A stretch of DNA of 64,000 nt from Pseudomonas graminis (GCF_004364335.1 NZ_SOCR01000009.1:66611-130610), one strand, 5' to 3'. Shown: positions 43,630 to 52,861, counted from the first letter of the stretch. Made by a program: numbers and translations. The notes: generated from the sequence alone by a model not told the origin.

Positions 43630-43977
43630 TTACTCAATTACGTACTTCTGACCCTCATGAGAGTATTGATCCCCTGAGGCCGAACCGTTAAACATTACGG
43701 TCACCGTGTCACCTGAAGAGGCTTTGCCGTTAAATACTTGCTTATTAGAGAGGAAGGTTTGCCAAAGTTTGTCCTCGACTTTAAAGGCTATTCGCAGCAC
43801 GGGGTCTGAACAGGTCTCGCCAGCTTCATTGACAAGCCAAAAGATATAGTGATGAACATCGTCATAGCGCCCGTACATAATCATCTCGATCGGTTGCTTC
43901 AGCGAAATCTTCCCATGAGTGGCCGTACTGGTTAAGTGCGGCCAATTCATACGCGGCCGTTTATCATCTGCGCTCAT
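43630..43977 (-). CDS. Small unknown protein, paralogue 3
   Basis: This 115-residue beta-rich protein starts MSADDKRPRMNWPHL, preceded by the leader AAGGAATACAATT. Its sequence SSGDTVTVMFNGSASGDQYSHEGQKYVIE aligns loosely with the C-termini of the two neighbouring small proteins. Its base composition is far from that of zntB and the phosphate transporter gene. There is no export signal. Function is unknown. Confidence 0.72.
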   Translation of the reverse strand: MSADDKRPRMNWPHLTSTATHGKISLKQPIEMIMYGRYDDVHHYIFWLVNEAGETCSDPVLRIAFKVEDKLWQTFLSNKQVFNGKASSGDTVTVMFNGSASGDQYSHEGQKYVIE

Positions 43978-44220
43978 AATTGTATTCCTTAATATATATT
44001 GATCTTCAGAGGTTAATGTCAAGCCTTAGGTTTATCCAGTCGTATCGGTTATCATATGCACCTCCTTTGTATTCCATGGATGATCGGCAACTCACTTCTC
44101 GATAACGGTTAGAGCGAAGACCATGATCATTAATAACTGCGCAAGGATTGCAGTACACCGGCGCAGGCGTCGCGCTGCAGGCTGTTTTATTTTTAACTGA
44201 ACGGTGGTTCGGTATTATCG

Positions 44221-44460
44221 TCATTTCACGGGCGACACCTTGGACAACTCAGCATCCAGACCGATTGCAGCCAAGTAATGAAACTCAGAACTCTCCAGCC
44301 TTGTAGCGTTTATAACGTCCATGTCATCAGTCCATTGCAGATAAAAATCAGATAACCCCATATCTTCTACAGCAGTGGCAACGTTAATTAACCGCCTCCG
44401 ATAATGGGACAGGGTCGACAAACGGTTATATTCTTTTGCGATTGATGCAATAGCGATTTA
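44221..44460 (-). pseudogene. Possible truncated gene
   Basis: The minus-strand frame reads IAKEYNRLSTLSHYRRRLINV onward to ELSKVSPVK and looks coding, but offers only a TTG start at 44421 without a good ribosome site; it is open back to a stop near 44460. It may be a gene that lost its 5' end. Confidence 0.35.
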
Positions 44461-44623
44461 ATTGATATCGATGTCTCAACTCGCAGCGCGAGCCCACACA
44501 AACACGTCCAACAAAAATCGGACAGACCGCTGCAGCCGCCGGGCATTTCGTGATCCATGTCGCATTTTTGTCACATTTTGAAATGATCATGTCTGCCATC
44601 CCCCCTCAACAGGATCGCGACCC

Positions 44624-46240
44624 ATGGCAACCCCCACACTGGCTCAACGCCCTCTGAACCAGGGACCCGGACTGAGTGCTCAATTCGGCCGCAAGCCTGG
44701 CGTGATGACGATGGTGGTCTTCTGCGTCGTGCTGGTACTGGGCCTGTTTTACACCGGCTACAGCCTGAAGCAGGACATGGACGACCTGGGCACCGTCGTG
44801 CTGACCTGGACGCCGTTCATTCTGCTGGGCGTGGCGCTGGTCATCGCGCTGGGCTTTGAGTTCGTCAACGGTTTTCATGACACCGCCAACGCTGTCGCCA
44901 CCGTTATCTACACCCACTCACTGCCGCCGAACTTTGCCGTGGTCTGGTCGGGAGCGTTCAACTTCCTGGGTGTGCTGTTTTCCAGCGGTGCGGTGGCGTT
45001 CGGCATCATTGCCCTGCTGCCGGTCGAGCTGATCCTGCAGGTTGGCTCGTCGGCGGGCTACGCGATGATCTTCGCCCTGCTGATCGCGGCAATCCTGTGG
45101 AACCTCGGCACCTGGTGGCTGGGTCTGCCGGCGTCGTCTTCCCATACGCTGATCGGCTCGATCATCGGCGTCGGTATCGCCAACGCATTGATGCACGGCC
45201 GCGACGGCACCAGCGGTGTCGACTGGTCCCAGGCGACCAAAGTCGGTTATTCGCTGCTGCTCTCGCCGCTGGTGGGTTTCACCTGCGCCGCGTTGTTGCT
45301 GATGGCGCTGCGCATGTTCGTGAAGAACCGCGCGCTGTACAAAGCCCCGGAAGGCAATAAGCCACCGCCGATCTGGATTCGCGGCCTGTTGATCCTGACC
45401 TGCACCGGCGTGTCTTTCGCCCACGGCTCGAACGATGGCCAGAAAGGCATGGGCCTGATCATGCTGATTCTGGTGGGTACGCTGCCGATGGCCTATGCGT
45501 TGAACCGCGCCATGCCGGCCGATCAGTCGGTGCAGTTCGCCGCAGTCGCCCAGGTCACCCAGCAGGCCCTGACCAAAGCGGCGCCGCTGCCCGCGCCGGC
45601 CGATTCCCGCCAGACACTGTCCGTTTACATCCGCGACAAGCAGGCCACCCCTGAGCTGGTGCCGGCGCTGGCGGTAATGGCCGGCAAGATCGGCGATCAG
45701 GTTGCCAGTTACGGGTCGCTGGCGAAGGTACCGGCCGAGGCCACCGCCAACGTGCGGAACGACATGTACCTGACCTCCGAAGCCATCCGCGTGATGGACA
45801 AGAACAAGGTCGGCAACTTCGACGCCGACACCCAGGCCAAGGTCGACACGTTCAAGCAGCAGATTGATACCGCCACACGCTTCATTCCGCTGTGGGTCAA
45901 GGTGGCAGTCGCCATCGCGCTGGGCCTGGGCACCATGGTGGGCTGGAAGCGGATCGTGATCACCGTCGGTGAAAAAATTGGCAAGACCCACCTGACCTAC
46001 GCCCAGGGCGCATCGGCCGAAGTCGTCGCGATGCTGACCATTGGCGCAGCGGACATGTATGGATTGCCGGTGTCGACCACCCACGTGCTGTCCTCGGGGG
46101 TGGCCGGCGCCATGGTCGCCAACGGCTCCGGCCTGCAGATGCGCACCCTGCGCAATCTGGCGATGGCATGGGTGCTGACCCTGCCTGCCGCGATCCTGTT
46201 GTCGGGCAGCCTGTACTGGCTGTTCACCCAGATTTTCTGA
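44624..46240 (+). CDS. pit: Inorganic phosphate transporter, PiT family
   Basis: This 538-residue polytopic protein has the two PiT signature repeats: GFEFVNGFHDTANAVATVIYT near the start and AQGASAEVVAMLTIGAADMYGLPVSTTHVLSSGVAGAMVA near the end, plus FAHGSNDGQKGMGLI. A soluble loop (about 295-410) separates the halves. It carries metal-phosphate with protons across the inner membrane. The gene is alone and followed by a strong terminator. Confidence 0.95.
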   Translation: MATPTLAQRPLNQGPGLSAQFGRKPGVMTMVVFCVVLVLGLFYTGYSLKQDMDDLGTVVLTWTPFILLGVALVIALGFEFVNGFHDTANAVATVIYTHSLPPNFAVVWSGAFNFLGVLFSSGAVAFGIIALLPVELILQVGSSAGYAMIFALLIAAILWNLGTWWLGLPASSSHTLIGSIIGVGIANALMHGRDGTSGVDWSQATKVGYSLLLSPLVGFTCAALLLMALRMFVKNRALYKAPEGNKPPPIWIRGLLILTCTGVSFAHGSNDGQKGMGLIMLILVGTLPMAYALNRAMPADQSVQFAAVAQVTQQALTKAAPLPAPADSRQTLSVYIRDKQATPELVPALAVMAGKIGDQVASYGSLAKVPAEATANVRNDMYLTSEAIRVMDKNKVGNFDADTQAKVDTFKQQIDTATRFIPLWVKVAVAIALGLGTMVGWKRIVITVGEKIGKTHLTYAQGASAEVVAMLTIGAADMYGLPVSTTHVLSSGVAGAMVANGSGLQMRTLRNLAMAWVLTLPAAILLSGSLYWLFTQIF

Positions 46241-46267
46241 TTTCGAAGAGTCTCCCGTACTCTCTTT

Positions 46268-46292
46268 CAGGCGCTTCGGCGCCTGTTTTTTT
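46268..46292 (+). terminator. Rho-independent terminator of the phosphate transporter gene
   Basis: CAGGCGCTTCGGCGCCTG with a TTCG loop, followed by eight T. Confidence 0.94.
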
Positions 46293-46307
46293 GCCCGGTG
46301 CTTTTTA

Positions 46308-46417
46308 GTGGGACCGGCTTCAGCCGGGAAGAGGCCTGTGTAAAGACCCTCAATCCTCCGGCGTGACGCCCAACGCCTTCCCGGCTAAAGCCGGTCCCAC
46401 AAAGCGCGCTCCTACAG
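46308..46417. repeat. REP cluster
   Basis: Inverted second-family REPs (GGGACCGGCTTCAGCCGG and CTTCCCGGCTAAAGCCGG) and a partial GCGCGCTCCTAC. The rest of the gap to 46585 is AT-rich leader of the next gene; no sigma-54 site is evident. Confidence 0.85.
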
Positions 46418-46585
46418 GGTTCTTCACCACCCAAGCATTCGCATCCAGTCCTCGGATCCGTACAAACCGGACATATCGCTAACGGTTATAAAAATATGGG
46501 ATTCAGTTCTTTTACGGAATAAATCGGAGCCTTTATAACGGGTGCACTTGTCACAAGCCCACCGATTCCGCTCGAAGGATTTCTC

Positions 46586-47722
46586 ATGGATGTTTTCTGG
46601 TTTCTACCGACACACGGCGACGGCCATTACCTGGGCACGACCAAGGGCGCGCGCCCGGTCACGCTCAATTACCTGAAGCAGGTCGCCCAGGCCGCCGACG
46701 ATCTGGGTTACCACGGCGTGCTGATTCCGACCGGCCGCTCCTGCGAAGACTCCTGGGTAATCGCGTCAGCCCTCGTGCCGCTGACCGAGCGCCTGCGTTA
46801 TCTGGTGGCGATTCGTCCGGGGATCATCTCTCCGACCGTCTCCGCGCGCATGGCCGCGACGCTGGATCGTCTGTCCGGCGGACGCCTGCTGATCAACGTT
46901 GTGACCGGTGGCGACCCGGATGAAAACCGTGGCGATGGCAGCTTCCTCGATCACAGCGAACGCTACGAAGTCACCGACGAATTCCTGAAGATCTGGCGCC
47001 GCGTATTGCAGGGCGAAGCCGTGGACTTCGAAGGCAAGCACCTGAGAGTGCAGAACGCCAAAGCCCTGTATCCGCCGATCCAGAAGCCCTATCCGCCGCT
47101 GTATTTTGGTGGCTCATCCGAGGCCGCCCACGAGCTGGCCGCCGAGCAGGTCGACGTTTATCTCACCTGGGGCGAGCCCCCTGCCGCCGTGGCCGAGAAG
47201 CTGGCGGACGTGCGTGAGCGAGCCGCACGCAACGGCCGCACCGTCAAGTTCGGCATCCGTCTGCACGTGATCGTCCGTGAAACCAGCGAAGAAGCCTGGA
47301 AAGCCGCCGACACCCTGATCGAGCACATCAGCGACGAAACCATCGCTGCCGCGCAAAAATCCTTTTCGCGTTTCGACTCCGAAGGCCAGCGCCGCATGGC
47401 CGCATTGCACGACGGGCGTCGCGACAACCTGGAAATCGCCCCCAACCTGTGGGCCGGCGTCGGCCTGGTACGGGGCGGTGCGGGCACGGCGCTGGTCGGT
47501 AATCCCCAGGAAGTTGCCGAGCGAATCAAGGAGTACGCCGACCTGGGTATCGAAAGCTTCATCTTCTCCGGCTATCCGCATCTGGAAGAGGCCTACCGCT
47601 TCGCCGAACTGGTGTTCCCGCTACTGCCCGAGCCGTATCGCAGCCTGGCAGGCCGCGGCATCACTAACCTCACCGGCCCGTTCGGCGAGATGATCGCCAA
47701 CGACTTGCCGCCGCAGAGGTAA
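46586..47722 (+). CDS. ssuD: FMNH2-dependent alkanesulfonate monooxygenase (SsuD/MsuD family)
   Basis: The 378-residue luciferase-like enzyme has MDVFWFLPTHGDGHYLG at the N-terminus and the family blocks NVVTGGDPDENRGDG and YLTWGEPP. It uses reduced flavin and oxygen to cleave C-S bonds of sulfonates, releasing sulfite for sulfur supply. No partner reductase (ssuE/msuE) or transporter lies beside it, unlike standard ssu or msu operons. The SfnR-type activator 107 bp downstream fits sulfur-starvation control. MsuD (methanesulfonate) is an alternative name. Confidence 0.92.
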   Translation: MDVFWFLPTHGDGHYLGTTKGARPVTLNYLKQVAQAADDLGYHGVLIPTGRSCEDSWVIASALVPLTERLRYLVAIRPGIISPTVSARMAATLDRLSGGRLLINVVTGGDPDENRGDGSFLDHSERYEVTDEFLKIWRRVLQGEAVDFEGKHLRVQNAKALYPPIQKPYPPLYFGGSSEAAHELAAEQVDVYLTWGEPPAAVAEKLADVRERAARNGRTVKFGIRLHVIVRETSEEAWKAADTLIEHISDETIAAAQKSFSRFDSEGQRRMAALHDGRRDNLEIAPNLWAGVGLVRGGAGTALVGNPQEVAERIKEYADLGIESFIFSGYPHLEEAYRFAELVFPLLPEPYRSLAGRGITNLTGPFGEMIANDLPPQR

Positions 47723-47828
47723 GTTTCACCGCCGCCCTGGAAACAACCGCGCGCTGCGCGCCCGCGTAGCACGCGGGAAGCGGTTGATTTGCCAGCGCGA
47801 CAGCTGCGACCGCGACAAGGAGTCCTCC

Positions 47829-48971
47829 ATGACAGCCAGCTTACCGTTCCAACCACAAGTGACCCCCATGCAGCTATTGACCCTACCGCCCTCGCCGGCC
47901 CTGGCCACGTCGATCCGCGCCACAGCGCAGGTGTTCGAAGACCCGAGATCCCAGGCGCTGCTGGCCCACATCGAACAAGTCGCGCCCAGCGATGCCAGCG
48001 TGCTGATCATCGGCGAAACCGGCACCGGCAAAGAGCTGGTGGCGCGTCACATTCACAACCTGAGCAGCCGCCGTCACCAGCCGTTTGTGGCGGTCAACTG
48101 CGGCGCGTTTTCTGAGTCGCTGGTGGAAGCCGAGCTGTTCGGCCAGGAAAAAGGCGCGTTCACCGGCGCCCTCACCGCCAAGGCCGGCTGGTTTGAAGAA
48201 GCCAACGGCGGCACGCTGTTTCTCGACGAAATCGGCGACCTGCCGCTGGCGATCCAGGTCAAGCTGCTGCGCGTCCTGCAGGAGCGCGAAGTGGTGCGGC
48301 TGGGCTCGCGCAAGAGCACGCCGATCAACGTGCGTGTGCTAGCGGCGACCAATGTGCAACTGGAACGCGCCATCAACGCCGGGCACTTTCGCGAAGACCT
48401 GTTCTATCGCCTCAACGTCGTCAATCTGGAGCTGAGCACGCTGCGCGAACGGCCCGGCGACATCATGCCGCTGAGCCGGCACTTCATCGACGTCTACAGC
48501 CAGCGTCTGGGTTGCGGGCCGATCCAGATCAGCGCCGACGCCGAGCACAAGCTGCGCACCTACGGCTGGCCGGGGAATATTCGCGAGCTGGAAAACGTCA
48601 TTCACCACACCCTGCTGATCTGCCGCAATGGCGTGATTCAGTCCAGCGATCTGCGACTGTCCAACCTGCGCCTTGAGCGCCAGGAAGATGCAGCTCCCGC
48701 CGTCGACGATTCAACCGAAGCGCTGCTGGCCCGGGCGTTCCAGCGTCTGTTCGAGGAGCAGGCCGGCGCGCTGCACGAGAAGGTCGAAGACGCCTTGCTG
48801 CGCGCGGCCTATCGCTTCAGCCACTACAACCAGGTGCACACCGCGCAGTTGCTGGGATTGAGCCGCAATGTCGTGCGCGCGCGGCTGATCAAGATCGGCG
48901 AACTGGCCGTCAACAAGCGCCGTCCCGGTGAGCAGACCCAAGGTGAGCGGATGCTGCACTTATCGGTGTGA
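47829..48971 (+). CDS. sfnR: SfnR-type sigma-54-dependent activator
   Basis: This 380-residue protein has no N-terminal receiver. Its AAA+ domain has Walker A GETGTGKE (62-69) and the sigma-54-contacting GAFTGA (109-114). A C-terminal Fis-like HTH follows (about 335-365). Such short activators in Pseudomonas, called SfnR, are made during sulfate starvation and switch on dimethyl-sulfone and sulfonate genes. AAGGAG sits 8 nt before the ATG. A GC-rich hairpin (47740-47785) precedes the gene. Confidence 0.9.
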   Translation: MTASLPFQPQVTPMQLLTLPPSPALATSIRATAQVFEDPRSQALLAHIEQVAPSDASVLIIGETGTGKELVARHIHNLSSRRHQPFVAVNCGAFSESLVEAELFGQEKGAFTGALTAKAGWFEEANGGTLFLDEIGDLPLAIQVKLLRVLQEREVVRLGSRKSTPINVRVLAATNVQLERAINAGHFREDLFYRLNVVNLELSTLRERPGDIMPLSRHFIDVYSQRLGCGPIQISADAEHKLRTYGWPGNIRELENVIHHTLLICRNGVIQSSDLRLSNLRLERQEDAAPAVDDSTEALLARAFQRLFEEQAGALHEKVEDALLRAAYRFSHYNQVHTAQLLGLSRNVVRARLIKIGELAVNKRRPGEQTQGERMLHLSV

Positions 48972-49002
48972 GCCCACAGCCATGCTACCTGTGGGACTGC
49001 GT

Positions 49003-49344
49003 TCACACCTGACGCGGTCCTACGATTTCCCCTGCCACTTCGTACGCGTTGAAGATCATCGACGTCGCCCGGTGTCGACGAATCAACTCCCACAGGTCCC
49101 CTTCGCCCTGCTCGGCGTTTTCGAACGCGCGCTCGCAGTCGGTCTTCGACCGCCATTGCACGTGGCTCAGCACTCGCTGACGGTCTTCGCTGACCTGCAC
49201 GCTGGCGCGGACAAAGCCTGGGTAGGTGCGGGTGAATTGATCGAAACGCTCGTGGAGCGCCCCGACCAGCCCGGCCTGATGGTGCGGGTCGACGGCGAAC
49301 TCAACGAATTGACTGAATGGAAGATTAGCGGCTGCGGGTGTCAT
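49003..49344 (-). CDS. ABM-domain monooxygenase-like protein, SoxR target
   Basis: This is a 113-residue protein with the antibiotic-biosynthesis-monooxygenase fold (FVEFAVDPHHQAGLVGALHERFDQFTRTYPGFVRASVQVSEDRQRVLSHVQW is one such segment). The frame runs far upstream, but the start at MTPAAANLPF is right for the fold and lies downstream of the SoxR-box promoter. It is divergent from soxR. A gene of this type is one of the few members of the Pseudomonas SoxR regulon, which answers redox-cycling compounds. Confidence 0.88.
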   Translation of the reverse strand: MTPAAANLPFSQFVEFAVDPHHQAGLVGALHERFDQFTRTYPGFVRASVQVSEDRQRVLSHVQWRSKTDCERAFENAEQGEGDLWELIRRHRATSMIFNAYEVAGEIVGPRQV

Positions 49345-49465
49345 GAACGTTCTCCACGGATGACGGTTGATGCTGAACAGGATGCGGCGCGAACCGGCAT
49401 TGCCCCATACGTTTCTTGCGCCGGTGCGCCACTTGCCAGGTCGATCCCGGCAAGGGATGCTGCGC

Positions 49466-49496
49466 AGGATAAAACCTCCAGTTAACTGGAGGTCAA
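49466..49496 (-). promoter_or_regulatory. SoxR box within a 19-bp-spacer promoter
   Basis: The perfect palindrome CCTCCAGTTAACTGGAGG (49475-49492) sits between -35 TTGACC and -10 TATCCT with a 19-bp spacer on the minus strand. An over-long spacer spanned by the operator is the signature of MerR-family activation, so it should drive the ABM gene. Confidence 0.9.
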
Positions 49497-49523
49497 GCAT
49501 CGTTCGGCACACAGGAAGACGGC

Positions 49524-49985
49524 ATGCTCACCCAGGACAACCCACCCATCGCCCGCGAACTCACCGTCGGCCAACTGTCCGCGCGCAGCGGCGTGGCCAT
49601 CACTGCGCTGCGCTTTTACGAAGCCAAGGGCCTGATCAGCAGCCAGCGCAACGCCGGCAATCAACGTCGCTACCCCCGGGACGTGCTGCGTCGGGTGGCA
49701 TTGATCAAAACCGCCCAGCGCCTGGGCATCCCGTTGGGGACGATCCAGACGGCGTTGCAAACCCTGCCCCAGGACCGCCCGCCCAGTCTTGACGACTGGA
49801 CGCGCCTGTCCGAGCGCTGGAAAACCGATCTGGATGAACGCATCAACCGCCTCACCGCCCTGCGCGACCAGCTCAATGGCTGCATCGGCTGCGGCTGCCT
49901 GTCGATGGAGGCCTGCCCGCTGCGCAACTTCGGCGACAGCCTGAGCGAGCAAGGCGCCGGGCCGCGCCTGCTGGATCAGGATTGA
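49524..49985 (+). CDS. soxR: Redox-sensing regulator SoxR
   Basis: The 153-residue MerR-family protein has an N-terminal winged helix (LTVGQLSARSGVAITALRFYEAKGL) and a coiled coil. The [2Fe-2S] cluster motif is CIGCGCLSMEAC, with Cys120, 123, 125 and 131, the same spacing as E. coli SoxR. It senses redox-active compounds through cluster oxidation and activates its targets; in pseudomonads this means a small regulon without soxS. The palindromic SoxR box lies 31 bp upstream. Confidence 0.96.
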   Translation: MLTQDNPPIARELTVGQLSARSGVAITALRFYEAKGLISSQRNAGNQRRYPRDVLRRVALIKTAQRLGIPLGTIQTALQTLPQDRPPSLDDWTRLSERWKTDLDERINRLTALRDQLNGCIGCGCLSMEACPLRNFGDSLSEQGAGPRLLDQD

Positions 49986-50464
49986 AGGTTTTGCGGGCTG
50001 ACCAGGGTGCCGGCGAGGGTCTGGTCGGCCAGTGACAGATGCATCTGCTGCATCGCTTGATTGAGCTGGTTGGTGGCCTGCATGAGCGAGTGGGTCATGG
50101 CCATGATTTCCATTTGCAACTGGCGCAGTTTGCCTTCCCGGGCGCGGGGCGAGAGCGACCGGTCGCTCATGAACGCCTGCATGTCCTGCATGCGTTTGGC
50201 GATGCGCTCCTGAATCGAGCGGATCAGCTTGAGCTGCTCCTTGATCCGGTCAGGGAGGTTCGTGGCGTCGATGTCGGCGTTCTTGTCACCCTTCTTCGCC
50301 GCCTTCTGCGCATCCGGGGACAGCAGCACTTCGATGCCCTCACGCACCTGATCGGCGGCACTGAGGGTCTGCTGCGGGTCGTCAGTGCCGAGGGGGTTTG
50401 ACGTAGCCGTTTGCGGCATGAGCATCGCCGCTTCGGCGGGATTTCTGAAACTCAAGCTCAACAT
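49976..50464 (-). CDS. Unknown helical protein
   Basis: This 162-residue soluble protein has a long predicted coiled-coil region (IKEQLKLIRSIQERIAKRMQDMQAFMSD and the Gln/Met-rich SLMQATNQLNQAMQQMHLS). I do not recognise a named family. The start at MLSLSFRNP is chosen because the upstream extension is not coding-like. Its 3' end overlaps soxR by 10 bp in convergent orientation. Confidence 0.75.
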   Translation of the reverse strand: MLSLSFRNPAEAAMLMPQTATSNPLGTDDPQQTLSAADQVREGIEVLLSPDAQKAAKKGDKNADIDATNLPDRIKEQLKLIRSIQERIAKRMQDMQAFMSDRSLSPRAREGKLRQLQMEIMAMTHSLMQATNQLNQAMQQMHLSLADQTLAGTLVSPQNLQS

Positions 50465-50628
50465 GAAAGATGGCCTCCATAGCCCTGTCCGGTCGCTGAC
50501 GTCCCTGTCGCCTCGCGATGAGAAGCGGGCGGTCTTACCGGGTCGATAATGGGCTTTCGGCTCGTTCGGAGCGTGCTTTAGGAGGGGGCGCGGAAATTGT
50601 GTCGTGGTCGACACAATCTCCTGCGGCT

Positions 50629-52056
50629 TCATGACGGTACGGTGCTCAACGCCGCCAATCGTGCCGCCAGCGCTTTGGCTTGCAACGCCACGTCGGTCAC
50701 GGCGGTGCTTTCCCACCACAGGCCGCGCAAGGGCGGGCCCATGGCGAACAACCGCGAGGAGTGTCGCCCTTCGGCGTCCGTGACAGCACCTCCGGCATCG
50801 GCAGCAATGCCCAGCGCCAGCGGCCCCGGCTGAATCAGGCCGCGCGCCAGCAGATTGCGCGGCAAGGCACGATCAACCCGGCGCCAGTCGTATTGAATGC
50901 CGGTCGAGTTGATGAGCGCTGTGCCACGCTCCGTGGTGGCCATGGCTTGCCCGCGATAGCGAACGGTGATGCAGATCTGTCCGCCCTCAAAGCCCTCAAC
51001 GCTGAGCAACGAGGCCGCGTGGATATGCAAGCGCCCTTCATCGATCAGCCGCTCCAGCAACTGCGCACTGGGCGGCGGCGAGCGGTGGTGATGGCTTTCC
51101 CACCACGGCCGGACGTGGCGTACAAATTGGCGCCTTTGCAGGTCGGACGCCTGACTCCACAGCCGAGGAATATGCACACGCACGGTGTCGAGGGGCGCCT
51201 GCCAGTCGATGCCCTGCTCCATCGCTTGCGCGCACTGCTCGCGCAAGGCCCGGACCAGTTGCCGGGTACTGCAAATGCCTGGATCAGCAGCGAGGAAGTC
51301 CGGCCACATCGGCGGCTGACGGCGCACGTGGGGCAGCAGACCGTGACGGGAAAACACGTCGATAGGCCCCCGGTGACCGGCTTGCTCCAGGGACACCACG
51401 GCGTCGACCATGGTCAGGCCCGAGCCGATGATCAGCACTCGGCCCTGGGGGTCGAGCTGGCGCATGGCGCTTACGTCCCACGGATCGACAGCGGCAGCGT
51501 TGAGGGCATTTGAATCGCGCTGAGGCGTGCGTGCGGCGGCAAACATGCCCGTTGCCAGCACACCGAAGCGGCCGGTCAGGTGAAAGCCGCTGGCGAGGGT
51601 CAGGCGCACGCCGGTTACGTCAGTCTGCAGGTCGGTTACCTCGCCACGCACGTGTTCGACGGTCGAGCCGTGACGCTCGCCGGCCGCCCGAGCCTCGGCC
51701 AGGCGCTGCTGGACGTACAGACCGAAAATCCCCCGCGGCGGAAACAGCTCGGCCACCGGCACGTGCTGCTGATCAGATTCCGGCCAGCTGCCGGCGGCGA
51801 TGTAGTCGGTCAGCCAGCGGGTGAGATCATCGCCGTCGTCGGGGTCGACGCTCATGCGTGCGGCGTTGCCATTCAACGTATGGCCCGGTTCGGTGGCGCT
51901 GTAGGCTTCGCCCCGGCCCAACTCGCTGCGTAACTCGACGATGACGATGCGCCGTTGTCCCGGCAGGCGCAGTAGCTGCACCGCCAGCATCGTGCCGCTG
52001 AGACCACCGCCGACGATGAGGATGTCGGCGTCAGGTCCATTGTGTTCAGCGCTCAT
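50629..52056 (-). CDS. FAD/NAD(P)-binding oxidoreductase
   Basis: This 475-residue protein has a Rossmann dinucleotide site ADILIVGGGLSGTMLAVQLL near the N-terminus and YdhS-like FAD/NAD(P)-binding features: GRGEAYSATEPGHTLNGNAARMS, RGIFGLYVQQRL, then VLIIGSGLTMVDAVVSLEQAG as a second nucleotide site. Substrate is unknown; family members are annotated as amine or hydroxyacylglutathione-type oxidoreductases without proof. GGGGAG lies 6 nt before the ATG at 52056. Confidence 0.88.
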   Translation of the reverse strand: MSAEHNGPDADILIVGGGLSGTMLAVQLLRLPGQRRIVIVELRSELGRGEAYSATEPGHTLNGNAARMSVDPDDGDDLTRWLTDYIAAGSWPESDQQHVPVAELFPPRGIFGLYVQQRLAEARAAGERHGSTVEHVRGEVTDLQTDVTGVRLTLASGFHLTGRFGVLATGMFAAARTPQRDSNALNAAAVDPWDVSAMRQLDPQGRVLIIGSGLTMVDAVVSLEQAGHRGPIDVFSRHGLLPHVRRQPPMWPDFLAADPGICSTRQLVRALREQCAQAMEQGIDWQAPLDTVRVHIPRLWSQASDLQRRQFVRHVRPWWESHHHRSPPPSAQLLERLIDEGRLHIHAASLLSVEGFEGGQICITVRYRGQAMATTERGTALINSTGIQYDWRRVDRALPRNLLARGLIQPGPLALGIAADAGGAVTDAEGRHSSRLFAMGPPLRGLWWESTAVTDVALQAKALAARLAALSTVPS

Positions 52057-52182
52057 TGCGTCTCCCCTTCTCTTCGCCCCGCGGGCGCGCACGCTGATTA
52101 TGGACAGCGTGCCCGTGCGCGTCGATCAGAGACGATTCGAGATAACGCCTGGCGCGAAAAACGCCACGCCAACGATGTGAAT

Positions 52183-52820
52183 CCGCAGAAGCCGGCTTGC
52201 TGGCGAACCCCATGGATCAACCACGCATTTTGACCTGACACCCCACAAACAATTGTAGGAGCGCGCTTGCCCGCGAATGCGATGGGTCAGGTGTGAAGAT
52301 GTCGTCTCATCAACCTCATTCGCCAGCAAGCCGGCTCCTACGGGGACCGGCGCACTGTCGGGAATCGTCAGCCTGAGCGAGGTCGTTGCACTCTCGAAAT
52401 CCGCAGGCGTCTACGGGACCGTAGCAACACGTGGGATCGTCGCCATACCCCCCATCCGTAGGAGCCGGCTTGCTGGCGAACGCGATGGATCAACCACGAA
52501 TAGTGACCTGACACCCCACAAACAATTGTAGGAGCGCGCTTGCCCGCGAATGCGATGGGTCAGGTGTGAAGATGTCGTCTCATCAACCGCGTTCGCCAGC
52601 AAGCCGGCTCCTACGGGGACCGGCGCACTGTCGAGAATCGTCAGCCTGAGCGAGATCGTCGCACTGTCGAAATCCACAGGCGTATACGGGACCGTAGCAA
52701 CACGTGGGATCGTCGCCATACCCCCCATCCGTAGGAGCCGGCTTGCTGGCGAACCCATTAATCTGTCACTCACGCAGCGCCTGACACACCGCATTCGCGG
52801 GTAAGCGCGCGCCTGCAATG
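52183..52820. repeat. Tandem REPIN array, 273-bp period
   Basis: AATTGTAGGAGCGCGC recurs at 52251 and 52524 (273 bp apart), and AGCCGGCTTGCTGGCGAAC at about 52187, 52460 and 52733. Two full units and a partial third fill the gap between the oxidoreductase and rlmM. Single-base differences between units show the duplication is not brand new. No gene is present in 52057-52861. Confidence 0.92.
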
Positions 52821-52861
52821 ATCGGCGTCTGGCGCGACGTTTCGGACGCGTAATGGGCGGA

